This document shows, piece after piece, positions 21,129 to 32,920 of a DNA stretch of 64,000 nt. Origin of the DNA: Saccopteryx bilineata (Eukaryota; Chordata; Mammalia; Chiroptera; Emballonuridae); NCBI RefSeq assembly GCF_036850765.1, contig NC_089493.1, positions 268,873,034 to 268,937,033 on the forward strand, in the 5' to 3' direction. The notes under the pieces are model-generated. The model had not been told where the DNA came from. It did not search any database and saw only the letters and a list, made by a program, of their open reading frames with translations. The number at the start of each line of letters is the position of its first letter. Positions within the stretch are counted from its first letter, which is position 1. Both the position numbers and the translations under genes were made by a program.

Positions 21129-21877
21129 CAGTGGTCCCCAACCCCCGGGCCGCAAACCGGTACCAGTCCGTGGGCCATTTGGTATCAGTCCACAGAGAAA
21201 GAATAAATAACTTACATTATTTCCGTTTTATTTATATTTAAGTCTGAACAATGTTTTATTTTTTTTTAAATGACCAGATTCCAGCCCTGGCCGGTTGGCT
21301 CAGTGGTAGAGTGTCGGCCTGGCGTGCAGGGGACCCGGGTTTGATTCCCGGCCAGGGCACACAGGAGAAGCGCCCATTTGCTTCTCCACCCCCCCCCTCC
21401 TCCTTCCTCTCTGTCTCTCTCTTCCCCTCCCGCAGCCAAGGCTCCATTGGAGCAAAGATGGCCCGGGATCTGGGGATGGCTCCTTGGCCTCTGCCCCAGG
21501 CGCTAGAGTGGCTCTGGTCATGGCAGAGCGACGCCCTGGAGGGGCAGAGCATCGCCCCCTGGTGGGCAGAGCGTCGCCCCTGGTGGGCATGCCGGGTGGA
21601 TCCCGGTCTGGCGCATGCGGGAGTCTATCTGTCTCTCCCCGTTTCCAGCTTCAGAAAAATACGAAAAAAAAAAATGACCAGATTCCCTCTGTTACATTCG
21701 TCTAAGACTCATGCTTGTCTCATAAGTTCGACGATTATATTTAAAAATACCACAGTTTTTACGCCGGTCGCATAATTTTATTTTGTGCATTTATCCGTCC
21801 CACCCTAAAGGCCGGTCCGTGAAAATATTTTCTGACATTAAACTGGTCCGTGGCCCAGAAAAGGTTGGGGACCACTG
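21129..21877 (+). mobile_element. Non-autonomous hAT element, interrupted by a SINE
   Basis: Terminal inverted repeats: CAGTGGTCCCCAACCCCCGG at the left and AAAAGGTTGGGGACCACTG at the right. Sub-terminal pairs GGTACCAGTCCG and AACTGGTCCGTGGCC are also present. The 8-bp flanks TTCTAGGA (21121-21128) and CTCTAGGA (21878-21885) differ at one base. The element proper is about 345 bp; a type B SINE sits inside. It encodes no transposase. Confidence 0.95.
21283..21671 (+). mobile_element. Type B bat SINE nested in hAT
   Basis: Full-length copy with head CCCTGGCCGGTTGGCTCAGT, B-box-like GGTTTGATTCC and A-tail. The 15-bp duplication AAATGACCAGATTCC (21268-21282 and 21672-21686) is hAT sequence, which proves the SINE arrived after the transposon. 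Confidence 0.95.
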
Positions 21878-22024
21878 CTCTAGGACACATCTGGAAGAAA
21901 GGGACAAACCTAGCTAAATATGAACTATTTGTCATCAGGCCCAAAGAACAAAATGTACTGCAGAGGAAATGAGGCAAGCCTGGGATGTCTGTCTTCCACT
22001 ATTTGACGGGGAAGTCTTAGCTGG

Positions 22025-22230
22025 AGGAAGCAGCCTCTTTCTCTATTTGCCAAAGATTAGAACTAAGTTGGAAATCACAGGCAAACTGGTTCAAATCCCT
22101 ATAAGCAATGCGACCTCTTAAACCAATTGCTATTCATGGGGATAACATTAGCCCCTACCTCCTAGCATTGCTATGATAACTAAATGAGACATTATATGCA
22201 AATGCTTTGCTAAGCCACCATCTGAACCAC
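22025..22230 (+). mobile_element. MIR SINE
   Basis: GCAAACTGGTTCAAATCCCT, TGCGACCTCTTAAACCAATT, GGGGATAACATTAGCCCCTA, CCTCCTAGCATTGCTATGAT and AACTAAATGAGACATTATAT give the sense MIR order. Confidence 0.65.
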
Positions 22231-23419
22231 TGTCATCTTTTGGTCATTACAAGGCAGCATTCTTTGCCTTCCAAGAGGGAGAAAGTGACAGTGGTACAAG
22301 GTGAGATTTCTCCTCAGGACTAATTTCACACCAGATATTCTAAAAAGCAAAACAGTAACAGCTAGCCTAGCTGCGGGATGATGCATTCGACTCCATTTCT
22401 GCCTGTTCTTTCATTGGGTTGAAGAACTAGCCGCCGGTCTTTTCCATCAATGCTGGCCAGAACTTTGTCTTTCTTCTCTCTTCCTCCCTATTCCAGTGTA
22501 GGCCTGCATCACTATGAAAACATTTCTGAGTCTCTAGACCTTTAAATAATTGCGCATTCCCTAGAACAGAGACTTATTTGGCCTGGAAATCATTCACGTT
22601 TGACTTGGATAAAAGCTTTCTGCTCCACCTTCTGTCAGAAATGGGCCACTCGGGATGGGAGCAGCCCATTTAGTGACAAGCCCTCCAAACTACAGGACCC
22701 CAACATGACTCGGGGTTTGGGAGCACACTGACCAGAATCCATCTAGTTTTCTTAGCCTCGCTTTCTGGGCTACAGGAACTCTGTTTTCTTGTCCCCTAAA
22801 AAAGGCAGTGGAGAAAAGCAGTCAACAGACGCTCCATGCCCGTTGGGAGCTGTTTCGATTGCCCACGGCTTGTGTGGCTCCATAGGAAGGGCGTCCGGGG
22901 GGACTGCGTGGGCTGGCAGTGCTGCAGGCACCAACGCTCAGTGCCTCCTGCATATGAGAAGGGCTTGGGAGGCCTCCAAGTCACTACTCAAGCTGGGGAG
23001 TGTTCTCCTGGCCAGAGGGGGCCTCCCTCCCCATGACAGGGCTGGCTGAGGCAGTCAGCACAAATGGATGTCAGGACAAATCGGGCACACGGACTGAAGG
23101 AGAGATGGTTGGCCTAAGAAAATGACCTCTGTTCTCATATTCCCCAGCCCCAGCCACAACAAACCGCCGGCCTGTTCCCCAAACACATTGGGCCCTCTGC
23201 TTTCTCCATATGGAATGTCTTGACTCTTTGCCTCCCTGTCCACACAGACAGCTGCTGCTCTTCCCAAGTCAAGTTCACAGATTTTGTTTTACATCTGATC
23301 TTCTTGGATCTCCAACCAAAAGCAATCATTTCCTCATCTATGATTCCATGGCATTTTATCCACACTTTATCTGATGGCACTAAGAATATTGTCTTAAAGA
23401 TAGTTATCTAGGTGTCTGC
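22231..23419. other. No recognisable feature
   Basis: Mixed DNA with overlapping short frames near 22790-23050 in a GC-richer patch. No domain, splice pattern or homology is recognised. Confidence 0.35.
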
Positions 23420-23640
23420 CTCTTCCATCAGACTGAGATCTCTTTGAAGTCAAAGGCACTGTCTAATTGTCTCCGTATCTTCTATTTTGAGAATTAGGTT
23501 TTTGCATAATCTGATTACTTTTGTTTTCCCTTTCCCCACTCCCACCAGACTGTAAGCTCTGTGTGGAGACAGGAGCTGTCTCTGGCTGTCTGCTTATTGC
23601 CAGGACCCAGCTTAGCACATTTATTTTCTGAATGACTGGA
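23420..23640 (+). mobile_element. L2 LINE 3' tail
   Basis: CACCAGACTGTAAGCTCTGT, GGAGACAGGAGCTGTCTCTG, CCAGGACCCAGCTTAGCACA and TTTATTTTCTGAATGACTGG match the L2 3' end. The microsatellite at 23641 grew directly from its GAATGAATGAA-type terminus. Confidence 0.7.
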
Positions 23641-23722
23641 TAAATGGATGGATGGATGGATGGATGGATGGATGGATGGATGGATGGACGGACTGATGGA
23701 TGAATGGATGGATGGATGATGG
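23641..23722. repeat. (GGAT)n microsatellite
   Basis: About 20 tandem GGAT units with a few substitutions, continuing in degraded form to about 23750. The reverse-strand His-Pro-Ser frame is an artefact. Confidence 0.95.
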
Positions 23723-23834
23723 GTGGATAGATGGATATATAAATGGATGGATAAAGGAGGCATTATAAGAAAGAGACCAACAAATCTAAGAGAGAAAAAT
23801 CTCACCACCGACACATGGAAGGATGGGTGGCTGG

Positions 23835-24080
23835 GGTGTCTCCCAGAGGAGGTGCTGTCAGAGAACAGACTTTAAGGAAAAGTAGAATCTCAGCAGCCAG
23901 AGAAGGAGAAGAAGGGCCTTGCTGGCAGGAGACACTGAGGAGGGCAGACACGTGGGAAGCATGTGTAGAGCAGCAAGGATCCTGCAGCATCTGGAGTATA
24001 GGATGCGTGAGAGATCATAGAGCAGCTAGGCTGGGAAAGCTAGGCCTCAAGTGCTTGTCACACAGGGTCCCAAATGTTGA
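23835..24080 (-). mobile_element. Probable L2 LINE fragment, antisense
   Basis: GGAGGTGCTGTCAGAGAACA, GAAGGGCCTTGCTGGCAGGA, GTGTAGAGCAGCAAGGATCC and GGATGCGTGAGAGATCATAG follow antisense L2 order. It is diverged. Confidence 0.45.
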
Positions 24081-25827
24081 AGCACTATATATCACACAGG
24101 AATCGATAAGAGTTACTCAAGGGTTTTATTTCCTTGTGTCATTTTAGCAGAGACACACATAGAGGCATTGTGTTTTGGGGGTTAAGGCATTAAAACTTCC
24201 TTACAACACACATGTTAGGATTACTATAGCTGTAGATAATCCATTAGCAGCTGTTAGCACCTGCGGTTCAGCAAACCTGCTAAGCCACTGGGTAGGCAAT
24301 GAGAGCAAAGCACACGAGCTCTGGAGGCTGAGAGGATGTGGCCTGGATCATGGAGCACTGCCAGCCTGCTGGGGAGGGAGGCCTCCCAAGAGCCTCAGCT
24401 GGATGGCAGCTTGTCAAGCCCTGGATACAAGCTTTCCAAAACCAAAACCAAGAAAGATCACACGTAGGACTCAGTCTGGGTCATGACATTTGGATACAGG
24501 CAATCTAAGTCACATGTCTTATAACAATAGGTTTTATGATCTCCTTGCTTCTGGGTCATGCTGGTGACTGAAACCTTGCCCTTCAGTGCCCACACATGCA
24601 CACACACACCCAGCTGTCTGTTCTCGTGGCAATGTCACTTACACTCCGTGTTTACACCAAGGGGACACTTGCTTTTGTTTTGAGTGAGTAGGGACAGCCA
24701 AAGCAAAGAGGCCTGTCCAGAATGGAGACCCCGAAGACCCCACCTCCACACCCCGTCCCCCTCTGGTCCCCTCCCACACACTGCTTGACCCCGTGGCACT
24801 GGAGACCACACTGTGGCAACAACAACAAAAAAAGAGAGTTGTTTGTTTAGATATTATCTATTTAGATAACAGCCGAGATGTCAAAGTAAACCTTCAGAGA
24901 AGAGAGAAGAGCCCCCTTCCTGCTGGGCGCAGTCCCCTCCAGCTGTGCCTTTCCTCCCGTCTAGCCTCCTTCTCACAGCAGCTGACCTCCACCCTCTCCC
25001 CGCACCATCCAGAGAAGGGGTGCAGACAAACATCTGTATCGGCTGCCTCTCACAGCTCAGTCTGCAGCCCTCCATTACCACCAGGGTTCTCACAAAAGGA
25101 AACTACCAGGCACGTTATTACAGCGATTCTAATTACCGTATGCTAATTGGGCTACCTTCAGGCTTGTGGGATGGTGCCATTTCCTGAGATGAAATGACAG
25201 GAGCCCCTGTACTTGCCTTGCTCTACTTATTCTCGCATTGCTCGGGAAACGTTCTGTCTCAGGCAGCGGCTGCGCCCGTCCCCCAGGTGGGAGGAGCCTA
25301 GAGGTCTGCAGGTGGATGAGTGGTCCATATTCCTTCAGACCTAGGCAGGAGTTCTTGACCTGAGTCCTGGTCTAGTGGGAATTTAAGGGTTCCCGGAAAG
25401 TCCCTGAGCCCCCAAGGTATACAAATTTCCTTCTATGTACGTATAAGCTTTCCTTGGCTTTTCAAAGAAGCCTGATATCGTCTTTTTTCAAATGCGACAA
25501 CCACTGGCCTAAAGGGAAAAACATCTTTATCTCAAGAGTTGTTTTTATTCCTTGCATATACTTGGAAAAGGCAATATAATAGCTAAAAAAAAAAGGGGGG
25601 GGAGGGCAGTGGAGGGATTTAAGTTGACATTGAATTAGAAGTGTCAGTGTCAACAAATCAGGGCATTAAAAGCAAGATGTACATGTTCTCTCTGCGTGGC
25701 CAGAGCGGAAATGACTTGCGGCTATGTTACCAAAGTTGTTTCAGTTCAACCCACTTATCTCTTGCCAGGCTTGTTATCTCTTGGTTTAAATTCTCACCAT
25801 TTTTAAAAATATATACTAAACCTTTCA
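24081..25827. other. No gene; possible conserved block near 25080-25200
   Basis: A small CA-rich patch lies near 24590-24610. The segment 25098-25165 contains TAATTACCGTATGCTAATTG, an arrangement typical of homeodomain/POU-bound conserved non-coding DNA, but this is only suggestive. Confidence 0.3.
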
Positions 25828-26145
25828 CTTCTTGTCTGGGCTACGGTCAACGCCCTCCTAACTGGTCTACCCATACCCGTGCTTTTTATTTATTTATTTC
25901 ATTTCATTTCCAAACACAGAGAGAGTTGAAAGAACTGTGCCTTGAACAGCCATGTACCTGCCACCTGGATTGGACAATGAACCTCACACTACACCTGTTC
26001 TCCCAGAGCTCTATCCATCTCTCCAGCCTCTATGTACCCATCAAACTCGGACGTTCTTGGTTCAGGTAACTGTTTCTCTCCTGCCTCCTTCCATTTTATT
26101 TCCCAAGCAGAAGTCACAAAATCTGATCATTGTCCCCCCACAGGT
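25828..26145 (+). mobile_element. L2 LINE remnant split by another old repeat
   Basis: TCTGGGCTACGGTCAACGCC followed by CTCCTAACTGGTCTACCCAT (25836-25876) is L2-like. CAGAAGTCACAAAATCTGAT near 26108 continues it ('..AAACACAAATCTGATCATG'). Between them, about 25890-26070 (GTTGAAAGAACTGTGCCTTG, ACCTGCCACCTGGATTGG) looks like an antisense L1 3' fragment. Confidence 0.45.
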
Positions 26146-27239
26146 ACCTCTCATCTGTTATCGGCTGTGGCCGGTAGGGCTTTGTCAGGCTCAAGCTGGG
26201 ACAACTCCTAATACAGCAATAGACTATTCAATTCAATGGTGTGTACAAGTGACAGAGAAAAGTGTCTGTATTGGTTATAATATATAAGGTATTGGTTATG
26301 CCACATTAAACTGAAGTGTGTAAAATCGGTTTTAAAACATTAAATACAAAATACACAATAACATTACATAAGCCCCAGATAGTCTTCTCAATGGAAACTT
26401 TTACTGATTCAGAGTTAATGTTTTGGCATTAACCAGAGTTCCCATGCTGCACTACAGATTAAATGTGAAAAATTTTTCATGGCAGCTAGAATTCCAGATG
26501 CTTCAGATTTGATGAGAATAAAAATAACCTCTGCCTTGTCATTGTTTTTAATATGTTGCATTCAGCTCATTCATCTTACCAAAGCAGTGTTGCACTAGGG
26601 AGGAACAAAATGAGTGATTTCAACACTGTTATCAAATTTAGACTAGAACAGACATCTGCTCCAGAGGTTTCAATATGAGGGTCACGGACTCGTGTCTTAC
26701 ACACAGGGTTTTCTTTGTCAACCCCTCACATACATTCAGAATGTGATATGATACAAGTTTTGATTGGAGATATATTAATAGATAAAAAGCGTCTTGCAGG
26801 ACTTGGTTGGCATGTCATTTTATTATTGTTAATCCTGAGAGGTCCCAGAAAAAATAGGTCCCTTCAACAATTTGCTCTATGCATAGCTGGAAATTAAGTC
26901 CTGCTTCTGTTCTTAAACTTCGCTGTTGACTACATGTGTGTCCAATCTGATGGGGCTCCCACCGGTTCCTCAGGTGTACCCAAAGGAGAGGTAGAGTGTG
27001 CCCAGTAGCCATGGAAATGGCAGATGCATTTGACTTGAATATGCAGGGATTAATTCTATCAGTGGCCCTGTGAAGACAGTCATGTTCCTGGACTCACGGT
27101 GGGGGGCAGACTCTGAGGTACCCACCAGTTCACAGTCCAGTCCACATAGTTGCCGTGGGATAAACATAGTCCTGTTTCCACATGCTCTGGGAAGCCTGGG
27201 GCGGGTGCCTCCCGGCAGGCATGTGCTCTCTCCTTAAAT
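26146..27239. other. No recognisable feature
   Basis: AT-rich single-copy-looking DNA. No gene or repeat is assigned. Confidence 0.35.
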
Positions 27240-27790
27240 AATTTTTTTTTTAATTTTTCAGTTATAATTGGCAATTGATAATATTTAGTCTCAGGTGTAC
27301 AGCATAGCAGTTAGACACGTATTTAACTTATGAAGTGATCTTACCAATAAGTCACCTGGTACCATATACAGTTATTACCATATTGTTGACCATACTCCGT
27401 AAGCTGTACTGTACATCCCCATGACTGTTTTGTAACTGCCAATTTGTCCTTCTCAGTCCCTCCACGTTTTTCACCCAGCCTCCAACCCATTACCATCTGA
27501 CAAACATTGGTTTGTTCTCTGTATCTATGACTTTGTTTCTGTTTTTGTTTGTTTTGTTTTTAGATTCCACATGTAAGTGAAATCATGTATTTGTCTCTTT
27601 TTGTATTTGTCTCACTCTTTCTGACTTATTTCACTTAGCATAATACCTTCTAGGTCTATCCATGTTGTAACAAATAGCAATATTTCATTCTTTTTTATGG
27701 CTGTGTATTATTCCATGGTTTATATGTATCAAATCTTTTTCCCTTCATCTACCAATGGACATTTCATGCCCCCTATGTTTGTTGAAACAT
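27240..27790 (-). mobile_element. L1 LINE 3' end, antisense
   Basis: Starts with a T-run, the reversed poly-A tail. It continues AGTCTCAGGTGTACAGCATA, ACCATACTCCGTAAGCTGTA, GATTCCACATGTAAGTGAAA, ATGGCTGTGTATTATTCCAT and CTACCAATGGACATTT, the antisense order of a mammalian L1 3' region. It is 5'-truncated. Confidence 0.85.
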
Positions 27791-27859
27791 TATTTACACT
27801 AACCAAGATATAAAAGCACTCATCCTTCCTTGTTGCTAAAACTCTATCTTAAAAAGAAG

Positions 27860-28320
27860 TAGCATGTCAGCTCCAAGAGATGAATTGTGATTTTTCTAAA
27901 GCAAGACAGGCTGTCCTTTTTTTGGGGGGGGGCAGCTATACGATTTCCAAGAGTGGCCTTGATACTTTGTACTGGCCAGTAAAACATAAGAAAAGTCTCA
28001 TAGGTGAGGCTCCCAGGATAGATTATCTATCCTCTTGATAAAAGGAGACCCTTTACTTTCCACCTGTTCCTTCTTTCTTCATTGAGCATGTTGAGTGGGC
28101 ATCTGATATTGTAAGTGCAGCATTCATTTTTAGTTCATAAAGGGACTCCCCTGAGAATGAAAAGTAACCAAGTGTCCTTAATGGCATGGTGAAGCTGCTG
28201 CCTCCACCCTGAAACTGTGTACCTTCTTGTTCTGTGAAAAAAATTAAGTATCTTTACAGCTGAGAGTACTGCTAGCAAGGTTTTCTGTTACTTGCAGCCC
28301 AAAGCATTTCCAACTGTTGA
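27860..28320 (+). mobile_element. Old LTR-like mammalian repeat
   Basis: CTTTGTACTGGCCAGTAAAA, CATAAGAAAAGTCTCATAGG, CCTCTTGATAAAAGGAGACC and the terminal TTTTCTGTTACTTGCAGCCC, AAAGCATTTCCAACTG. Same family as 13080-13375. Confidence 0.5.
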
Positions 28321-29038
28321 AGATAGTGGAGCTTCAATACACAATAGTGCAGGCACTGTGCTAGCATTTTGTAATAGTCTTCCAGTGCTTACCTCTGTCT
28401 GGCTCTCCTTACCTTCCTGCTGCCTTGGAGTTAGGTGGTGTCATGTGATTATACTGCCCAATGAGTGTGTATGTTTAATGAACATGTGTCACTTCTGAAC
28501 CAAGCATGTATTTGCAAGAATGTAATCCTCCATTGCTCTTTTTCCCTGCAGTGGCAATCAGAGCCCCTGCATTCCAGCATCAGTCTATCTCCCCAAGAGA
28601 CAATGAAGCAGAACCCTCTGTCAATCTATATGGGACATATAGCATGAGTTAGAAGCCAGGCTTTTGTTGATATACGAGAGTTGTTTTTTACCTTGTAATC
28701 TAGTTATGCTAAATAATGCATACCGTTGTCAGTTTTTCTTCTAAATAATCAATATGTTGTGATTTACAAGGATTTTGCTATAAGTGGATCGGGCTGTGCA
28801 GACATATTGGTACATTGATTACAGTCATCACCGCTTTCTTTATTGTCAATAGAACTAAGTAAGGTTTTCTTCAGGGTAACAATCTTCCCAAACCCAGGAG
28901 CTGTCCAACCTCAGAGGTACCCAAGTCAACAGTATGGCTATCTCTTTCCTTTTTTGATAGGCAATCACTTTCCCAAATTCCCCTGTCAGTCTTTCATCTA
29001 ACAAAAAGTAATGGAAAATCTGTACATTAGGGGCGGAT
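28321..29038. other. No recognisable feature
   Basis: Nothing supported. Several short frames lack coding character. Confidence 0.35.
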
Positions 29039-29459
29039 ATTAGTTTGCTAAGGCTGCTACAACAAAGTCCCACAGACCTGATGGCAGAAACAACAGAAAT
29101 AGTATTGTCTCGCGGTTCTGGGGGCTGGAAGTTTAAAACTGAGGTGTCAGCAGGGTTGATTCTCTCAGAGGCCTGTGAGGGGAGGATCTGTTCCCAGACT
29201 CTCCCCTTGGCTTGTAGATGCTGTCTTCCCACTGTGTCTCTGCAAATTGTCTTCTCTCTATGCATGTCTGTCTTTGTGGCCAAATTTCCCCTTGTGTAAG
29301 GACACCAGTCATATTGGATTAGGGTCCACCCTAATGACCCCGTTTTAACTTAATTACCTCGGTAAGGGCTTTACCTTCAAGGAAGGTCACGCTCTGAGTT
29401 ACAGGAGGTTAAGATTACAACATTTTCATTTTTTCAGGAATCAATTCAACCCATAACAG
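29039..29459 (-). mobile_element. MLT1A-like MaLR solo LTR, antisense, near full length
   Basis: ATTAGTTTGCTAAGGCTGCT, GAAACAACAGAAATAGTATT, TCAGCAGGGTTGATTCTCTC, GAGGGGAGGATCTGTTCCCA, CCTTGGCTTGTAGATGCTGT, AGGACACCAGTCATATTGGA, TTTTAACTTAATTACCTCGG and CAACCCATAACAG follow the reverse complement of MLT1A throughout. It ends in a T-run. Confidence 0.9.
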
Positions 29460-29954
29460 TTTTTTTTTTTTCTTGTATTACTCTTCTTTCTTTAGGCTTA
29501 GGATGTTGGTGTGGAATATTATGTAGGAAGCTAAAGCAGCCAATATGGCCCACCATGAAGGAGGAGACCAAAAATCATAGAGATGCCCAGAGGGCTATTT
29601 GCAACACCTGGAAACTGCCAGCCTTCAAATTCCTTGTTAAGTAAACAATAATTATTCTTGTAATTGAAGCCACTATTAGATGAAGCTTCTATTATTTGCA
29701 GCTGTGTATGTCCTCATACAGAAATGAAGACCAGAAGTCCTAAAACAGATGATCAGTTCTGCCACCGACTTTGTAATAATAATAGTCAAATATTAAATAC
29801 TACAGGATCCAGGTTACAGTTTCCACTTAAACAAAACTGACACTACTGACTCTTAACAGACTTAATAATGTAGATAAAGAATCAAATGAAGTAATCTTCA
29901 ACCTTCTTGAAAAATTGAAAACTCAATAAAAAGTTATTTATTTATTAAGTACAC
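29460..29954. other. No recognisable feature
   Basis: AT-rich DNA with no assigned repeat or gene. Confidence 0.35.
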
Positions 29955-30280
29955 AATTAAATAGCAAGTATTTTCTATTGATCAGCACTGTGCTAGATTT
30001 AGACATTGTGTTCAAAATTAGATGCTGTCGGTTAGAGCATCCTCCCAGAGCCAAAGGTGGCTGGTTGGATTCCCTAGTCAGGGCACATGCTGGAGGAGCT
30101 CCACGTTCCTGTTACTGTCTCTTTCTCTCCCTGCTTCTCACAAAAATAAAATAAAATAAAATAAATAATAGATGAGGTTCCTACTGTCTGAGAACTTCTA
30201 TTCTAGTAGGAGGATAAATCAAATAAGTACACCAATAACTGCCAAATTGGAAACCTAAAATTTAAATTTGATCCAATTAT
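29955..30280 (-). mobile_element. L2-type remnant, antisense, split by a SINE
   Basis: ATCAGCACTGTGCTAGATTT before, and GGTTCCTACTGTCTGAGAAC then TTCTATTCTAGTAGGAGGAT after the SINE, form the antisense L2 3' order (GCACTGTGCTAGG..GAGCTTACATTCTAGTGG). Confidence 0.55.
30025..30166 (+). mobile_element. Old, short bat tRNA-SINE with (AAAAT)n tail
   Basis: GTCGGTTAGAGCATCCTCCC and GGTTGGATTCCCTAGTCAGG are a decayed tRNA-like head with a B-box relic. A CT-rich part and an AAAATAAAAT tail follow. Imperfect flanks AATTAGATG and AATAGATG lie at either side. Confidence 0.7.
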
Positions 30281-30375
30281 TTAAACACACAAGGAACTGA
30301 TGAAGTGTATTTAATGTAGTCTGTGGGGTTTCCACAGAATTCCATCAGTGTGACTGTGAGGCATTCATCTCTCTC

Positions 30376-30640
30376 TAGGTTTCTTCTTCTTCTTCTTCTT
30401 CTTCTTCTTCTTCTTCTTCTTCTTCTTCTTCTTCTTCTTCTTCTTCTTCTTCAGATTTTATTTATTGATTTCAGAGAGAAGAGAGAGAGGAAAGGGAGGC
30501 TGAGGAGGAGCAGGAAGCATCAACTCATAGTAGTTGCTTCCTGTACGTGCCTTGACCGGGCAAGCCTGGGCTCTCGTACCAGCGACCTCAGCATTCCAGG
30601 TCCATGCTTTACCCACTGTGCCATCACAGGTCAGACCAAG
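30376..30640 (-). mobile_element. Type A bat SINE, antisense, with expanded (TTC)n tail
   Basis: (TTC)n at 30381-30451 replaces the poly-T end. Then come AGATTTTATTTATTGATTTC, GTACGTGCCTTGACCGGGCA and the reversed head TGCTTTACCCACTGTGCCAT, CACAGGTCAG. Confidence 0.9.
30381..30451. repeat. (TTC)n microsatellite
   Basis: About 24 pure TTC units at the SINE tail. The poly-leucine frame read through it is an artefact. Confidence 0.97.
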
Positions 30641-30987
30641 CTTCTTTTTTTAAAGAAGAAAGGGTATCTTAATTCTAATTAACAGTTAATATAAATCAGC
30701 AAAATATACATATTTGAGAGTTAAGGGGGGACACTATTAATAATTATTCCCAGGAAAGGATCATAAAGCAAAGATGCCCCAAGAAATCAGGACACTTGGA
30801 CACCCTGGCTATAATGGTGATTTGCACTCTCTAAAAATTAGGCTGTCAGATTTCATGAAGATGTCAAGAGTCAACATTTTAACTCCACAGAATATTATTT
30901 GGGGGGGGAGGGGTAAGATAAACTGGGAAATAATTTATTTTTATGTGACTGAGATTTAGAATTGCACATTAAAAATAATTTAACTTT
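30641..30987. other. No recognisable feature
   Basis: AT-rich DNA with a G-run at 30900-30908. Confidence 0.35.
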
Positions 30988-31346
30988 GCCTGACTGGGCA
31001 GTGTGGCACAGTGGATAGAGCGTCGGACTGGGATGCGGAGGACCCAGATTCGAAACCCCGAGGTCACCAGCTTGAGCACGGCCTCATCTGGTTTTAGCAA
31101 AAGCCCACCAGCTTGGACCCAAGGTCACTGACTTGAGCAAGGAGTCACTCGGTCTGCTGAAGACCTGCGGTCAAGGCACATATGAGAAAGCAATCAATGA
31201 ACAACTAAGGTGTGTCGCAACAAAAAACTGATGATTGATGCTTCTCATCTCTCTCCGTTCCTGTCTGTCTGTCCCCATCTATCCCTCTCTCTGACTTTCT
31301 CTCTCTCTGTCTCTGTAAAAAAAACCCAAAAAACAAACAAACAAAC
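30988..31346 (+). mobile_element. Type A bat SINE, long form
   Basis: The head GCCTGACTGGGCAGTGTGGC and GTGGATAGAGCGTCGGACTG is followed by internally repeated GCTTGAGCA/CTTGAGCAAGG units. The tail is ACTGATGATTGATGCTTCTC, CT-rich, then poly-A. Duplications AAAATAATTTAACTTT (30972-30987) and AAAATAATTTCACTTT (31347-31362) differ at one base. Confidence 0.92.
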
Positions 31347-31362
31347 AAAATAATTTCACTTT

Positions 31363-32109
31363 AATTTCCCCATAGCTTAAGTATTTAGACAAAAACCAAC
31401 ATATGTGGTACCCTGAAGCTTGTTGCAAGAAGAAGAAATGACGGACATGGTCATAGTTTGGTGTGCAATAACAGAACAGCACGAGACAGACTGATCGGCA
31501 CTACACTACGCTTGGAGGAAGCATTTGTCCCCGCCTGTGGCTAGTGAAAGAAATTTCAAGGCTGCGCCAGTATATTAAGTAAGGCTAAAAACTTTAATCA
31601 ATATTTTTTCTTCACAAAAAACAAAAAGGATGAAAGTGATCAGAAATTGATCTGAATACTTAATGCCTATTACCAGCTGTCAGAAATACTTTGCAAGCAG
31701 GATTTCAAAAGTTGCTGGTGAATTGGTCCAAATTGTGAGAGGAATTTTTTTTAATGTGTTTCATCATATTCTCTATGCATCTCTAAAACTGAGAGCTGTC
31801 TGGGATGTCTGAGAGGATGGTGTGCAAAGCAACATGGCTTAGCAAATGGGTTTGGGGTATTCCAATAAAACAGCAGAGTTTTGAAAAGAATCTGAAAGAT
31901 ACACTGTTTCCAGTTTTTATGTCCTTTTATCTACCCTAGCATTCCATCAAATTGAATCCATCAACAGCTCTTTTGGGTGATTTAGAGTCCACGAAAGTCC
32001 ACAGATGCTGCTCCCCAACTCACACCTAAACGTCTCTTCTCCCTTTTCCTCCCCCCGTCAATATAGCGGCAGAGCCTGAAAAACCCACAATATTCTCTAC
32101 TGTGGGTTC
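31363..32109. other. No recognisable feature
   Basis: Single-copy-looking DNA. No gene, RNA or repeat is assigned. Confidence 0.35.
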
Positions 32110-32310
32110 AGGTCTGAGCTTGCTTGGGACTGCCTCTTACTGTGTGAATAATCGAGGCAAGTTATTTAATTTCCAAGTATCTCAATTTCCTCCTGTGAAA
32201 TGGAAGTGATAATAGCGACCTTAAACGAATGACAGAATGGCATGAAGTAGACTAGACACAGCTCCCGGCATGCAATAATCCTCAGTCAAGATGACCTCTT
32301 TATCCTGAGA
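32110..32310 (+). mobile_element. MIR SINE
   Basis: CTGCCTCTTACTGTGTGAAT, GGCAAGTTATTTAATTTCCA, TCTCAATTTCCTCCTGTGAA, ATGGAAGTGATAATAGCGAC and CAGCTCCCGGCATGCAATAA give the sense MIR core and 3' part. Confidence 0.8.
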
Positions 32311-32374
32311 CCCCAGCCTCCCTCTTCACTCTCAAAACTGCAATTGGCATGTGGGGGGAGGGTAAAAATAAAGC

Positions 32375-32920
32375 TTCATTTTTTTATTGAAGAAACATTT
32401 TATGGACATATTAGTAAAGTGCATGAATCATTCACTAACATGTTAAACATTTAGAAAGAAAATGCACCCACCCGTGTCACCATCAGGAAATGAACATCTC
32501 TCAGGCTCCAGAAACCTCCCATTTAGGTCCCCTCCTCAAAGGTCAAAGGTCACCAATTCGCTGACTTGATCATTACAGAGGCTGTTCTGCTTGTTTTTGC
32601 ACCTCACAGAGCATCTACTCTTTTGTGGTTATGGCTTTTTTACATTCAGTATTAGGTGCGTGAGATTAATCAATTTGATTGATGTGGCAATAGTTCATTT
32701 TCATTGGTAGGAGTATTTTATTATATCCATATATCATGACTGATTTCTCTGTTCTTCTCTTAAAGATTCAGGCTGCTTCCAATTTTGGCTACTTTTTTTT
32801 TAATGTTGAAATGAAATGTAATAGGGTGATATTGATCAATAAGAGTACATAGGTTTCAGGTAAATTCCTCAATAGCATTTCAACTGTTGATTGTGTTGTG
32901 TGCCCATCACCCAAAGTCAT
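32375..32920 (-). mobile_element. L1-type 3' sequence, antisense, probably two fragments
   Basis: A T-run and TTGAAGAAACATTTTATGGA begin one fragment (to about 32780, with GATTCAGGCTGCTTCCAATT). A second begins at the T-run near 32793, with TAATAGGGTGATATTGATCA, TACATAGGTTTCAGGTAAAT and GTGTGCCCATCACCCAAAGT, a typical antisense L1 3' end. Confidence 0.6.

Noticed and set aside
22789..23049. 86-codon frame in a GC-richer patch, considered as an exon
   Set aside because: No recognisable domain, no matching splice sites that I can defend, and overlapping frames of similar length on both strands.
23515..23814. Frame with repeated His-Pro-Ser-Ile
   Set aside because: Produced by the (GGAT)n array on the reverse strand.
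30323..30682. Frame with a poly-Leu stretch that looks like a membrane segment
   Set aside because: Poly-Leu comes from (TTC)n read in frame; the rest is antisense SINE.
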